A DNA stretch of 63,163 nucleotides. Source: JBICHN01 sp043101845 (lineage in GTDB: Bacteria > Planctomycetota > Phycisphaerae > Phycisphaerales > UBA5793). The translations under genes were made by a program, and so were the position numbers. Where the stretch lies: NCBI GenBank assembly GCA_043101845.1, contig JBICHN010000005.1, positions 1 through 63,163 of the forward strand. Direction: 5' to 3'. The notes under the pieces were generated by a model, which saw only the letters and a program-made list of their open reading frames with translations, did no database searches and was not told the DNA's origin. Numbering within the stretch: the stretch's first letter is position 1; each line of letters opens with the position of its first letter. Positions 46,257 to 54,488 of the stretch are shown here, in pieces.

Positions 46257-46456
46257 GACGCTTCGCTCCGTTTCGTGCTCTGATTCGTGCGTTCTTGAAA
46301 CGCGCCTCCGCGTGGCCCGACCCCTCCGGCGGGCGACATTCCAACGCGAAAACGCAATGGCAGGCACGGTAGGCGCACAGACCCCCACCGCCAACCACGC
46401 AAAACACCCCACTCAAACCGATCCGCCCCTCGCGCCCGTCAACTTGAGAACCGCCC

Positions 46457-46530
46457 TCCAGGCCGGACGGGAGCGCCCGTGACGCGAAGCGTCGCGAGCG
46501 GAGGTCCGGTTCCAACCGTCAACCGCCTCC
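46457..46530 (+). repeat. Dispersed structured repeat, copy 4
   Basis: CCAGGCCGGACGGGAGCG, GACGCGAAGCGTCGCGAGCG hairpin centre, GGAGGTCCGGTTCCAACC. It ends nine bases before the stop codon of the minus-strand YdjY lipoprotein gene, the same placement as copy 3. Confidence 0.75.
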
Positions 46531-46538
46531 GCGGCGTC

Positions 46539-47453
46539 CTACTCCTCCAGATCCGGAATCAACCGGATCGTCACCGCCGTATCCGGCTCGGGCACGACCT
46601 CGGTGTTCACTTCCCATTCCGGAGGCAGAAAGGCGACCTTGTCGGGGAGCACTTCGTGCCAGCCGAGGAGTTCTCCGCCGAAGGTGACGAGTCCGACGAC
46701 CGAGCCCGTCACATCGGCCGCGTACACGACCTCGCCGTTGAAGTTCTCGACCATCTTCGAGCCGCCGAAGATCCACGGCCGCTCGGGAAAGGTTCGTCCC
46801 GTGTGGTGATCGCGGATCCACTTCGACACCGGATCGTCGATGACTTCCCCGTCCCGCGTATAGCGCACGCGCACGGCGACGGGGTCGCCCTCGGGCGGCT
46901 CGACAACATACGAAACACCCTCATCCTCTTCGACCGGAACCCAGCGCCCCGGCCGGCCGGGCTCGGCGCCGAGCGCGAGCAGCGCCGCGTGAATGTGCGA
47001 GGGCCGCGCGAAGACGACGAAGATCGACTCATGCGTTCGCGTGCCGGGGAGGCAGACGACCTGCTCGAGCCAGCCCGCGTCGATGCTCACCGCGCCTTCG
47101 AGGTCAATCCATTTGTTCTCGAAATCGATCGTGAGACCCGGCCAGTCGACCGACGGGTCGGGCGTCCGCGCCGGCGTGACCGCCGCGTCGGAGTCCTCGG
47201 GCTCGCGCGCCGGTTCGCGATCGATCTCGACATCTTCGAGCATCGCGGGCGGATCGACGCCGTCCTCGCCCGCGACCGGATCGCGTCCGACGATCGCGAC
47301 CGTCGTGCCCGAATCATCCGCGACCGGGTCGACGCCCGTGAAGTCCGGATCGGTCTCGCGCTCCTCGTTCGCGCATCCCGCGACCGCGAACAACGCGACG
47401 ATCATGAGAAGAGTTCGAACGACGGCTCGACCGGTCCATCCACTTGACTTCAT
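46539..47453 (-). CDS. YdjY-domain lipoprotein
   Basis: 304 residues. Lipobox AVAGC ends a signal peptide at about residue 26. A low-complexity acidic linker (about 28-90) precedes a YdjY-type domain (about 90-290) with KWIDLEGAVSIDAGWLEQVV, GTRTHESIFVVFARPSHIHA and ALLALGAEPGRPG. YdjY proteins are planctomycete-enriched with no established role. The ATG overlaps the EIIA stop by one base (TGATG), so the two are translationally coupled. Confidence 0.85.
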   Translation of the reverse strand: MKSSGWTGRAVVRTLLMIVALFAVAGCANEERETDPDFTGVDPVADDSGTTVAIVGRDPVAGEDGVDPPAMLEDVEIDREPAREPEDSDAAVTPARTPDPSVDWPGLTIDFENKWIDLEGAVSIDAGWLEQVVCLPGTRTHESIFVVFARPSHIHAALLALGAEPGRPGRWVPVEEDEGVSYVVEPPEGDPVAVRVRYTRDGEVIDDPVSKWIRDHHTGRTFPERPWIFGGSKMVENFNGEVVYAADVTGSVVGLVTFGGELLGWHEVLPDKVAFLPPEWEVNTEVVPEPDTAVTIRLIPDLEE

Positions 47454-47923
47454 CAGGTGTTCGCTTCGCTCGTTTCGTATTGCTCGAAGAGGTGGTAGAT
47501 CTCGTCCGGCGTTTCGGCCGCGTACACCGCCTCGCGGAACGAGTCGGTCGTCATGAGGCGGCTGATCCGCGCGAGCGCCTGGATGTGATCGGTCGTCCGC
47601 TCGGGCGGGCTCACGAGGAGGACGACGAGCTTGACCGGCTGGCGGTCGATGCTCTTGAAATCGATCGGCCGCGCCGGCTTGCCGATCGCGAGCATGAGGC
47701 GCTCGCACGCGTCGGTCTTGCCGTGCGGGATCGCGAGTCCCTGGCCGATGCCGGTCGTCCGCGTCTGTTCGCGCGACCACACGGCGTTCTTGAGCGCGTC
47801 GACATCCTGAATCGTTTCGCGCGACGCGAGCAGATCGACGAGTTCGTCGATGACGCCCTTCTTGTCTTCATGCTCGAGCGGCGCCTTGATGCGGTCCGGT
47901 GAAATGAGATCGAGAATGTTCAT
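47453..47923 (-). CDS. PTS EIIA-Ntr/fructose-type domain protein
   Basis: 156 residues from ATG 47923. PtsN-like: the phosphorylatable His is at about residue 67 in GLAIPHGKTD, followed by PARPIDFKSID and LVVLLVSPPERTTDHIQALA. No EI, HPr, EIIB or EIIC gene is present here, so it is probably regulatory rather than transport-linked. It lies 84 bp after the RsmB-like gene and overlaps the YdjY lipoprotein gene by one base. Confidence 0.93.
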   Translation of the reverse strand: MNILDLISPDRIKAPLEHEDKKGVIDELVDLLASRETIQDVDALKNAVWSREQTRTTGIGQGLAIPHGKTDACERLMLAIGKPARPIDFKSIDRQPVKLVVLLVSPPERTTDHIQALARISRLMTTDSFREAVYAAETPDEIYHLFEQYETSEANT

Positions 47924-48007
47924 GAGCTGGCCTGAGTCGCGTCTCCCGCGCTCCCCAATCAAAATCGCGCCGCGGCGGCGCGTTCCGACCCGTGCGGTCG
48001 TCGTGTG

Positions 48008-49354
48008 CTACTCCAACACAACATGATAGCTGCCGTCCGAGTACGCCGTGGGCGATTCGCCCGGCGTCCCGCCCGGCCGTCGCTGACCCTCCGCCGCGAT
48101 CCGGAGGCGGTGCCACTTCACGATCCAGCGGGCCTGCTCCTCGTTCTCCTCCGGCTCGAGACTGCAGGTCGAGTAGAGCACCCGCCCGTCCGGCGCCCGC
48201 AGGCGCAGGTGGTCGGCGATGATCTGACGCTGCAGATCGACGAGCGAACGCAGATGCGCGTCGTCCATCCGGTACTTCGCCTCGATCCGCCGCGCGAGCA
48301 CGCCCGAATTCGAGCAGGGCACATCGAGTACGACAAGCGCGGCGCGCCCGGCCCATTCGATGAGTTCGTCCGGCTCGGCGACGCGCACACCCGCCCGCCC
48401 GTCGAACCGCTCGCGCAACGCCTCAAAGCGTCGCGGGTCGGGATCGCTCGCGATGATGTCCGCGTCCGGATGGATCGCCGCGAGCTGTTCGGTCTTCGTC
48501 CCGAGCCCGGCGCATGCGTCGACGATGATCTGGCCGTCGAGGTCGAGCTCGCGCGTGCGCTCGATCGCGTCGGCCGACGCCGGGTCCTGCACCCGCGCGC
48601 CGACATGCGCCCGGAGCAGCGCCGCAAGCGCATCGTGCGTTCCCGTCCAGACCGCGAAGCCGGGCTCGCGGTGCGCTTCGAGTTCGTCGGTCGCGCTCAC
48701 GACCTCGGCGGAGAGCCCGGCGACGATCGTCGGCGGTTGCGTGAGGTTGTGTGCGAGCAGCCGCGCGAGTTCGGCCGGCGAGACCCGCTTCGACCAGCGC
48801 TCGACGAGCGGCCGCGGATGGCTCGTCGTGAACGCGAGCCGGTCGTGGCGGTCGCCCTCGACGATCGGTCGCGCGAGTCGCCGCCATCGCCCGTCACTGA
48901 GCGGAAGCGCGTCGCCCGCGTCGATGGCGCCGTCTTCGGTCACTTCCCCCCGCAGGTCGACGAGGCGGCGGAGCACCGCATTGACCATGCCCCGCGCCTT
49001 CGGGCGGATGCGCCGTCCCGCCCATTCGACGGTCTCGTTCACGACCGCATGGTCGGGCAGCCGGTCGAAGAAGAAGAGCTGGCACGCCCCGGCGAGCAGG
49101 GCCGCGCGCATCTTCGGCTCGACCTGGTCGAATGGGCGCGAAAGGTGTTCGCCGACAAGCCGCTCGAGCGTGAGCCATCGCCGCACGGTTTCGGTGTAGA
49201 GCGCCTGCGCGAGCGCGTCGTCCCGCGCGTCGAGGCCGCGCGTCCGCATCGGCGCAAGATCGAGTTCGGGAAAGCGCTGGGCCTGCCCCGCGAGGCGCGA
49301 GATGACGAAATCTCTCGCGTCGCGTCCGAGTTCGACTTCGGTCGAGGTCGCCAT
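48008..49354 (-). CDS. rsmB: RsmB/NOL1-type RNA (cytosine-5) methyltransferase
   Basis: About 448 residues from ATG 49354 (GGAG upstream); an ATG at 49384 overlapping the permease stop is an alternative. Residues about 10-140 form a NusB-like RNA-binding domain (QLFFFDRLPDHAVVNETVEW). The methyltransferase domain has the SAM motif DACAGLGTKTEQLA, the DVPCSNSGVLAR motif and the catalytic-Cys motif YSTCSLEPEENEEQ. The domain order fits RsmB (m5C967 of 16S rRNA). Confidence 0.9.
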   Translation of the reverse strand: MATSTEVELGRDARDFVISRLAGQAQRFPELDLAPMRTRGLDARDDALAQALYTETVRRWLTLERLVGEHLSRPFDQVEPKMRAALLAGACQLFFFDRLPDHAVVNETVEWAGRRIRPKARGMVNAVLRRLVDLRGEVTEDGAIDAGDALPLSDGRWRRLARPIVEGDRHDRLAFTTSHPRPLVERWSKRVSPAELARLLAHNLTQPPTIVAGLSAEVVSATDELEAHREPGFAVWTGTHDALAALLRAHVGARVQDPASADAIERTRELDLDGQIIVDACAGLGTKTEQLAAIHPDADIIASDPDPRRFEALRERFDGRAGVRVAEPDELIEWAGRAALVVLDVPCSNSGVLARRIEAKYRMDDAHLRSLVDLQRQIIADHLRLRAPDGRVLYSTCSLEPEENEEQARWIVKWHRLRIAAEGQRRPGGTPGESPTAYSDGSYHVVLE

Positions 49355-49376
49355 CGTGGGTCCCGCTCCGCCGCGC

Positions 49377-50672
49377 TCAGTCATGCCGCAGCGCCACGAT
49401 CGGGTCCTGCTGCGCCGCGACGCCGGCAGGATAAATACCGAAGATGAGCCCGACGCCGCACGCGACGACGAAGCTCACGAGAATCGACCAGCCGGTGACA
49501 TGCGTCGGAAACTGTTCGGGCAGGGTGGCGCCGAGGAGCACCGCGAGCCCGACGCCCGCGACGATCCCCACGATTCCTCCCATCATCGAAAGCACGCCCG
49601 TCTCGACGAGGAACTGCATGATGACATGCCGCCGCGTCGCGCCGAGCGCCCGGCGAATGCCCATCTCCCGTGTGCGCTCGGTCACGCTTGCGAGCATGAT
49701 GTTCATGATGCCGATGCCACCCACGAGCAGCGCGATCGCCGCGATGATGACCATGACGCGCGTCCAGACCCGGGCCGTGCGCTTCGCGTTCTCGAGCAGC
49801 TCGTTCGGCACGATGATCTGGGCGTCCTTCGTCGCGCGATGGTTGAGGTCGACGATGCGCTCGGCGATCGCAGCGCCGCCCGGCACGCTCTCGAGCGTCG
49901 GCATCGCGATGTAGATCTCGCTGAGTTCGATGCGCGTGTTGTCCCGCCGCCCCGCCGAACGACGGAAGATCGTGTCGCCGAAGCTGTCCTCCGCCGTCGT
50001 CATCGGAATGTGCACATCGAAGTTGAGATCGCGCCCGACGAGCGCGGCGCCGGCGCCGCCCGCAAGACCGATCGGCTCGAGCACGCCGATCACCCGGAAC
50101 GCCTTCGTATCGACCCGCATCGTCTTGCCGATCGGGTCTTCGAGCGGGAAGAGCTGCCGCCCGATCTCGTGACCGATGACGCACACGCTCGAAACATTGT
50201 CGAGGTCGCCCGGCGTGATGTACCGTCCGCCCTCGCGCACCTTGAAGTTCGCGCACTTCGGCAGGTCGGGCGTCACGCCGAAGGTCTGGCTCGGCAACCG
50301 CTGGGCGCCCCGCGTGACATCGGCGCCGACCGCCTTGAGCGGGACGACCGCGTCGGCGATCGACTCGAACTGTTCGACGACCCGCCGGTAATCCTGACGC
50401 GTGAGGCCGTACGCGGTAACCCAGCTCGAGTCGCTGCTCCCCCCGGCCATCGAGACCTCTTCGGGCGGGCGAACGGAGCGGAGGATGACATTCCGGGCGC
50501 CGAGGATCTCGAACTGCCGCAGCGCCGCCTGGCGCGAGCCCTCGGCGATGGCGACCATGATGATGACCGCGGCGATGCCGAGAATGATCCCGAGCGCCGT
50601 GAGAAACGATCGGAGCAGGTGCAGACGGAGGTTCTGCACGCCGAGGCGCAATGTCTCGAGCAGGAAGACCAT
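49377..50672 (-). CDS. MacB-type ABC transporter permease
   Basis: 431 residues. MacB topology: one TM near the N terminus (FLTALGIILGIAAVIIMVAI), a large periplasmic MacB_PCD domain (about 45-300), and three C-terminal TMs (VMVIIAAIALLVGGIGIMNI, then ERTREMGIRRALGATRRHV). These proteins work as mechanotransducers, not classical importers. The partner ATPase (and any MacA-like adaptor) is not in the window. First gene of a minus-strand run with rsmB, EIIA and the YdjY lipoprotein. Confidence 0.9.
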   Translation of the reverse strand: MVFLLETLRLGVQNLRLHLLRSFLTALGIILGIAAVIIMVAIAEGSRQAALRQFEILGARNVILRSVRPPEEVSMAGGSSDSSWVTAYGLTRQDYRRVVEQFESIADAVVPLKAVGADVTRGAQRLPSQTFGVTPDLPKCANFKVREGGRYITPGDLDNVSSVCVIGHEIGRQLFPLEDPIGKTMRVDTKAFRVIGVLEPIGLAGGAGAALVGRDLNFDVHIPMTTAEDSFGDTIFRRSAGRRDNTRIELSEIYIAMPTLESVPGGAAIAERIVDLNHRATKDAQIIVPNELLENAKRTARVWTRVMVIIAAIALLVGGIGIMNIMLASVTERTREMGIRRALGATRRHVIMQFLVETGVLSMMGGIVGIVAGVGLAVLLGATLPEQFPTHVTGWSILVSFVVACGVGLIFGIYPAGVAAQQDPIVALRHD

Positions 50673-50810
50673 GAATCGCAGGGTCCTACGGGCGAGTTCG
50701 CTTCCGGTTCCGGGGATGGGCCCGACGCGGCGGGAATGACTCGCGGCGATCGTCCCGTATGCTCACCCCCTGGCGCAGTCCGCCATTCTAGTCGTCCCCG
50801 GAGCGCATGG

Positions 50811-51098
50811 ATGCCCGAAATCCGCGTTGAGACCGAGTCGGAGATCGTGAACGGCTGGAGCTTCGAGGTCGTCATCATCGAGCCCGGCGTCGCGCCCGCG
50901 CGGCGGCGCGTGAGCCTCTCCTGGGCCGACTACGACTACTGGTGCCAGGGCCGCGCCCGTCCCGAAGCGGTCGTCCATGCGGTCGTCGAGGTCGTGCTCG
51001 AGGAGCGCACGCTCGCCGAGATTCCGGATCGATTCGACGCCGCGATCGCCCGCCGCTGGATCCCCGACGCCGACCAGCGCCTGCAAACCCGCGTGTGA
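50811..51098 (+). CDS. Small conserved-looking cytoplasmic protein
   Basis: 95 residues from ATG 50811 (GGAG nine bases upstream). Sequence features: SFEVVIIEPGVAPARRRVSL, WADYDYWCQGRARPEAVVHA and a C-terminal IPDRFDAAIARRWIPDAD. It is the real gene at the end of a much longer open frame. Family not recognised; aromatic residues and charge pattern suggest a folded domain. Confidence 0.7.
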   Translation: MPEIRVETESEIVNGWSFEVVIIEPGVAPARRRVSLSWADYDYWCQGRARPEAVVHAVVEVVLEERTLAEIPDRFDAAIARRWIPDADQRLQTRV

Positions 51099-51147
51099 CG
51101 AGAACAGATGCGCCGGGGAAACCCACGAGATCAACCGGAACCCCCGT

Positions 51148-51174
51148 CCCCACGCTTGCGGTTTCGCGGCGCAC
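51148..51174 (+). repeat. 27-bp direct repeat, left copy
   Basis: Identical over 27 bp to 52694-52720 (starts CCCCACGCTTGCGG and ends CGCGGCGCAC). The two copies flank the HAF-repeat gene at a spacing of 1546 bp. Confidence 0.85.
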
Positions 51175-51291
51175 TCTTCTACCGCGCCACGCGGATGACT
51201 CCTCCTGGATACCGGTCCAAAAACCGGCGCCCCCTCGAAACTTCTTGATCTTCAAGAGAACACTCGTGATACTCGACGCGGGAGTACTCCG

Positions 51292-52668
51292 GTGCGAATC
51301 TTCGCGATGGTGATTTCGATGATCGGTCCGGCCACGCTCGAGACGCCGCCGTACGCGAGGGATGGGAAGCTCTGCGCCATGGCCTTGATCCCTCTGCAGT
51401 CAGCAGACGGTCACGCCGTGACGGCGAACGGGATCGGTTCGGACGGCCGAGTTGTCGGGAACTTGCATCGAGCCGAAGTACCGGAGTATCCCGCTTATCA
51501 GTGGTCGTCGGGAGTGTTCCAGTTGCTCGCGGAATCTCCCGATACGCTCCTCGCGGAGGGATTCTCCGTCAATGGCCAGGGGGTCATTTGTGGGACTGAC
51601 GGTCCAGCGCCTTTCGCCACCCGGGCCGCCGTGTGGCGATCGTCCGGTCAGTCGATTCAGCATCTCGGCACGCTTGGAGGAACCGACTCCTGGGCGTTCG
51701 ACCTGAATGAATCCGAGCAGATCGTTGGGTGGTCGGAGATTGAGGTTGGCTCCGGTGACCGTCAGGCGATCCTCTGGAATGACTCCGGTTACACAATCCT
51801 CGGAGACCTCGGCTTTCCCCACTCCGAGGCGTATGCGATTAACGAATCGGGCGAGGTTGTGGGAATGTCGTGGACGGCTGAGCTGGACTCCCGCGCATTT
51901 CATTGGCAGGCCGGGGTGATGACCGATCTTGGCACGCTCGGAGGAAGCCATAGCTGGGCGTACGACATCAATGACAACGGGTGGATTGCAGGACGCGCGA
52001 GTACAGGGACATCGACGCCCGGAGTCATCTGGATTGATGGGGTTGCACAAGTCCTCCCAGGCCATGATGCGCGCCCGGTGGCCATCAACAACTTGGGAGA
52101 TGTGGTGGGCGCGAGTTGGACTCGATCTGGCCGTAAGGGCCTTGCCGTATGGATCGACTTCGAGCTACACAACCTCGAAGAATGTGTCGCGCCGAATCAC
52201 CGATGGAACTTCGATTCGGATTTGTGGAGTTGGGTCGACGACATCAACGACAATCGTCAGATCGTTGGACGCATGCCGAATGTGGACCAGACGCGATCGA
52301 ACGCGCAGGGGTTCATCATGTCCCCCGTCACCTGGACCGCATCGCTCGAACTCGTCGGCGGGGCGCCCGGCGTCGCGGGTGGGGTGAACACACTCACTGC
52401 GGACGGCTTCACACCGGGCGCGAGAGTCTACTTCGTCTACAGCCGACACGGCGGCGGCGCGATGATTCCGGGGTGCTCTCTCCTCGACAACGCGCTGCAG
52501 ATCGACGATCCACAGATCGCCGGCCGCGCGACGGCCGACACGAACGGCGTCGCCACACTCACCGCGTTCGTCCCCGCCGCCGCCGCGAGCCTCGGCGAAA
52601 TCGTTATTCAGGCCGTCGATCCCACCACATGCGAAATCAGCGACTGGATCGCCGTGCGGTTCGAGTAA
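51292..52668 (+). CDS. HAF-repeat extracellular protein with planctomycete C-terminal domain
   Basis: 458 residues from a GTG with GGGAG ten bases upstream. Residues about 45-340 consist of degenerate 40-45 residue HAF repeats: HLGTLGGTDSWAFDLNESEQ, DLGTLGGSHSWAYDINDNGW and INNLGDVVGAS. These repeats form propeller-like extracellular domains. Residues about 350-458 are a different domain (LVGGAPGVAGGVNTLTADGF; FVYSRHGGGAMIPGC; QAVDPTTCEISDW). The N-terminal signal region is short and weak. The repeat part is visibly less GC-rich than neighbouring genes, the C-terminal part is not. Direct repeats flank the gene. Confidence 0.82.
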   Translation: MRIFAMVISMIGPATLETPPYARDGKLCAMALIPLQSADGHAVTANGIGSDGRVVGNLHRAEVPEYPAYQWSSGVFQLLAESPDTLLAEGFSVNGQGVICGTDGPAPFATRAAVWRSSGQSIQHLGTLGGTDSWAFDLNESEQIVGWSEIEVGSGDRQAILWNDSGYTILGDLGFPHSEAYAINESGEVVGMSWTAELDSRAFHWQAGVMTDLGTLGGSHSWAYDINDNGWIAGRASTGTSTPGVIWIDGVAQVLPGHDARPVAINNLGDVVGASWTRSGRKGLAVWIDFELHNLEECVAPNHRWNFDSDLWSWVDDINDNRQIVGRMPNVDQTRSNAQGFIMSPVTWTASLELVGGAPGVAGGVNTLTADGFTPGARVYFVYSRHGGGAMIPGCSLLDNALQIDDPQIAGRATADTNGVATLTAFVPAAAASLGEIVIQAVDPTTCEISDWIAVRFE

Positions 52669-52693
52669 GCGCCGGGGTTTCAGCGCAGGTCGC

Positions 52694-52720
52694 CCCCACG
52701 CTTGCGGTTTCGCGGCGCAC
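52694..52720 (+). repeat. 27-bp direct repeat, right copy
   Basis: Same 27 bp as 51148-51174; immediately followed by CGGCGCGTTCA, a tail also seen at the end of dispersed repeat copy 1. Confidence 0.85.
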
Positions 52721-52751
52721 CGGCGCGTTCAAGAACGATGAGATCGCCCGA

Positions 52752-53459
52752 TCAAAATCCCCCGTCGCGCATCCGGTCGAGCGCCGCGGGGAACGGGTAA
52801 GTTGCAAAGACGCCGGTCGGGGCGAGCTCCCACATGCCGAGCGACGGGAAGACATCGCCGCGGTAGCCCGATTCGTGCATCACCTTGAGCACGCGCTCGA
52901 AGCTCGGCTCCTGACCGTCCGACGCGACGAGCCGGTTCGACTTCGCGCCGAGAAAACTCACCGACGCCGCGGGCCAGCGGTCGCGCCGACCCTCGAGCAT
53001 TTCGGCGACCTTCTTGAACCCCTTCTCGAGATCGGTCAGCGTGAAGTGGTCGCGGCCGGGCGGGCGGAGGAGCGCGAGCACCTCCACCGCGTCGAGGTCG
53101 TACTTGAGCACGAGCACATCATCCTGGCCGATCGACCGCGCGAAAGTGTCCGCATGATGCGTGATCGACGCGGTGTTCCACTGGCTCGTCGGCAACAACT
53201 CGGCGAGCTGCGCGATGATGCCGTGCGTGTTATCCTCGCGGTTCACGCCGCACACGAGCGTGCGGTAGCGCCGGTCGAGGAGATCGGAGAGAAGATGCTG
53301 CCCCCACTGGATGCGGATGCGCGTGCGCGCATCGGTCGATTCGCGCGGGTCGCCGGCGGGAAGGAGAATGACCCGGTCGGCCATCTCGTCGCCGCGCAGA
53401 AGCAGGCCGCCCTCTTCTTCGTAGATCCGGGGCGTCGAAGTCGTCGTGGGAGTCGTCAT
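52752..53459 (-). CDS. Conserved-looking cytoplasmic protein of unknown function
   Basis: 235 residues from ATG 53459 (GGAAGG nine bases upstream). No signal peptide or TM. Segments: ILLPAGDPRESTDARTRIRI, YRTLVCGVNREDNTHGIIAQ, VLVLKYDLDAVEVLALLRPP, SVSFLGAKSNRLVASDGQEP and GVFATYPFPAALD. I do not recognise the family. Divergent or convergent neighbours give no functional clue. Confidence 0.72.
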   Translation of the reverse strand: MTTPTTTSTPRIYEEEGGLLLRGDEMADRVILLPAGDPRESTDARTRIRIQWGQHLLSDLLDRRYRTLVCGVNREDNTHGIIAQLAELLPTSQWNTASITHHADTFARSIGQDDVLVLKYDLDAVEVLALLRPPGRDHFTLTDLEKGFKKVAEMLEGRRDRWPAASVSFLGAKSNRLVASDGQEPSFERVLKVMHESGYRGDVFPSLGMWELAPTGVFATYPFPAALDRMRDGGF

Positions 53460-53524
53460 CGGTCTCATCCTTCCTGAGCGTTCCCTGCACTATAGACCCC
53501 GGCCCCCGCCGCGCGGCCGGGCGA

Positions 53525-54472
53525 TCAATGCCCCGTCAGCGACGACACGCCCGCGAACATCGTCCGCAGCCGCTCCCGCGCCGTTTCGGGCAGCGGCGGG
53601 CGATTCATCGACGCGACATTCGCCTCGAGGTGCGCGACGCTTCCGGTCCCCGTAAGCGTGACTTCGACGCCCGGCTCGTCCCGGCAGAAGCGATACGCCG
53701 CGTCGGTGATCGACTCGGCCACGCCGTCTTCGAGCAGAAAATCGAGCGGCCGGTCGCCGTAGCGCGCCCGGTCGAATTCGCCGCGCTCCGCGAGCTCCTC
53801 GAGCGTCTCCGCGAGCCGCGCCGGCTGGCTCAGCGCCTTGCGCACGGCGAACATGATGAGCGTGCCGATCCCGCGCCCGATCGTCGTCGGAAATATCGTC
53901 TCGCGCGCCGTCTGGTTGAGCAGGTTGAAGCCGACCATCACGACCTCCCAGCAGTCGTCGGCGAACGCGCGCTCGCGGAGCATCGCGTGCGTCGGCTCAG
54001 GAATGAACGCTTCGCTCACGCCGAGATGGCGGAACTTACCCGCGTCGCGCGCCCGCAGGAGCGCGGGGACGATCTCCCCGATGACATGGTCGTACTCCTC
54101 GACGGTGACGCCGTGCACCTGGTAGAGGTCGATCGTGTCGACGCGCAGGCGGCGCAGGCTCGCGTCGAGGCCTTCGATCATCTCGCCGGCGGAGATCGGA
54201 CGATTCTCCCGGTCGTACGCGGACTTCTTCGTCGCGATGACGAGATCATCGCGTTCTCCCGACTCGCGCACGGCGCGGCCGATGATCTCCTCCGTGCCGT
54301 AGGTCTCCGCGGTATCGAAGAAGGTCACGCCGAGATCGATCGCCCGGCGGACGAGGGCGATCGAGTCGTTCGTCTTGACGCCGGTCCGCGTGCCGAGGCG
54401 GCTCGGTCCGCCCCCGCCGAGGCCGAGGGCGCTCACCCGCAATCCCGTTCGGCCGAGTGTGGTCTGGCGCAC
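53525..54472 (-). CDS. Aldo/keto reductase
   Basis: 315 residues from a GTG at 54472 with GGAG six bases upstream; the open frame continues into the Sua5 gene but is not coding there. Landmarks: LGRTGLRVSALGLGGGGPSR, the Asp/Tyr of the tetrad in FFDTAETYGTEEIIGRAV, ATKKSAYD (Lys) and DLYQVHGV (His). NAD(P)H-dependent carbonyl reductase or related redox enzyme; substrate unknown. It starts 16 bp after the Sua5 gene. Confidence 0.9.
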   Translation of the reverse strand: MRQTTLGRTGLRVSALGLGGGGPSRLGTRTGVKTNDSIALVRRAIDLGVTFFDTAETYGTEEIIGRAVRESGERDDLVIATKKSAYDRENRPISAGEMIEGLDASLRRLRVDTIDLYQVHGVTVEEYDHVIGEIVPALLRARDAGKFRHLGVSEAFIPEPTHAMLRERAFADDCWEVVMVGFNLLNQTARETIFPTTIGRGIGTLIMFAVRKALSQPARLAETLEELAERGEFDRARYGDRPLDFLLEDGVAESITDAAYRFCRDEPGVEVTLTGTGSVAHLEANVASMNRPPLPETARERLRTMFAGVSSLTGH

Positions 54473-54488
54473 GCGTCGCTCCGATCGA

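Noticed and set aside
51292..52668. The HAF gene as part of an insertion sequence
   Set aside because: No transposase and no terminal inverted repeats are seen; only direct repeats flank it, so it is reported as a candidate cassette instead.
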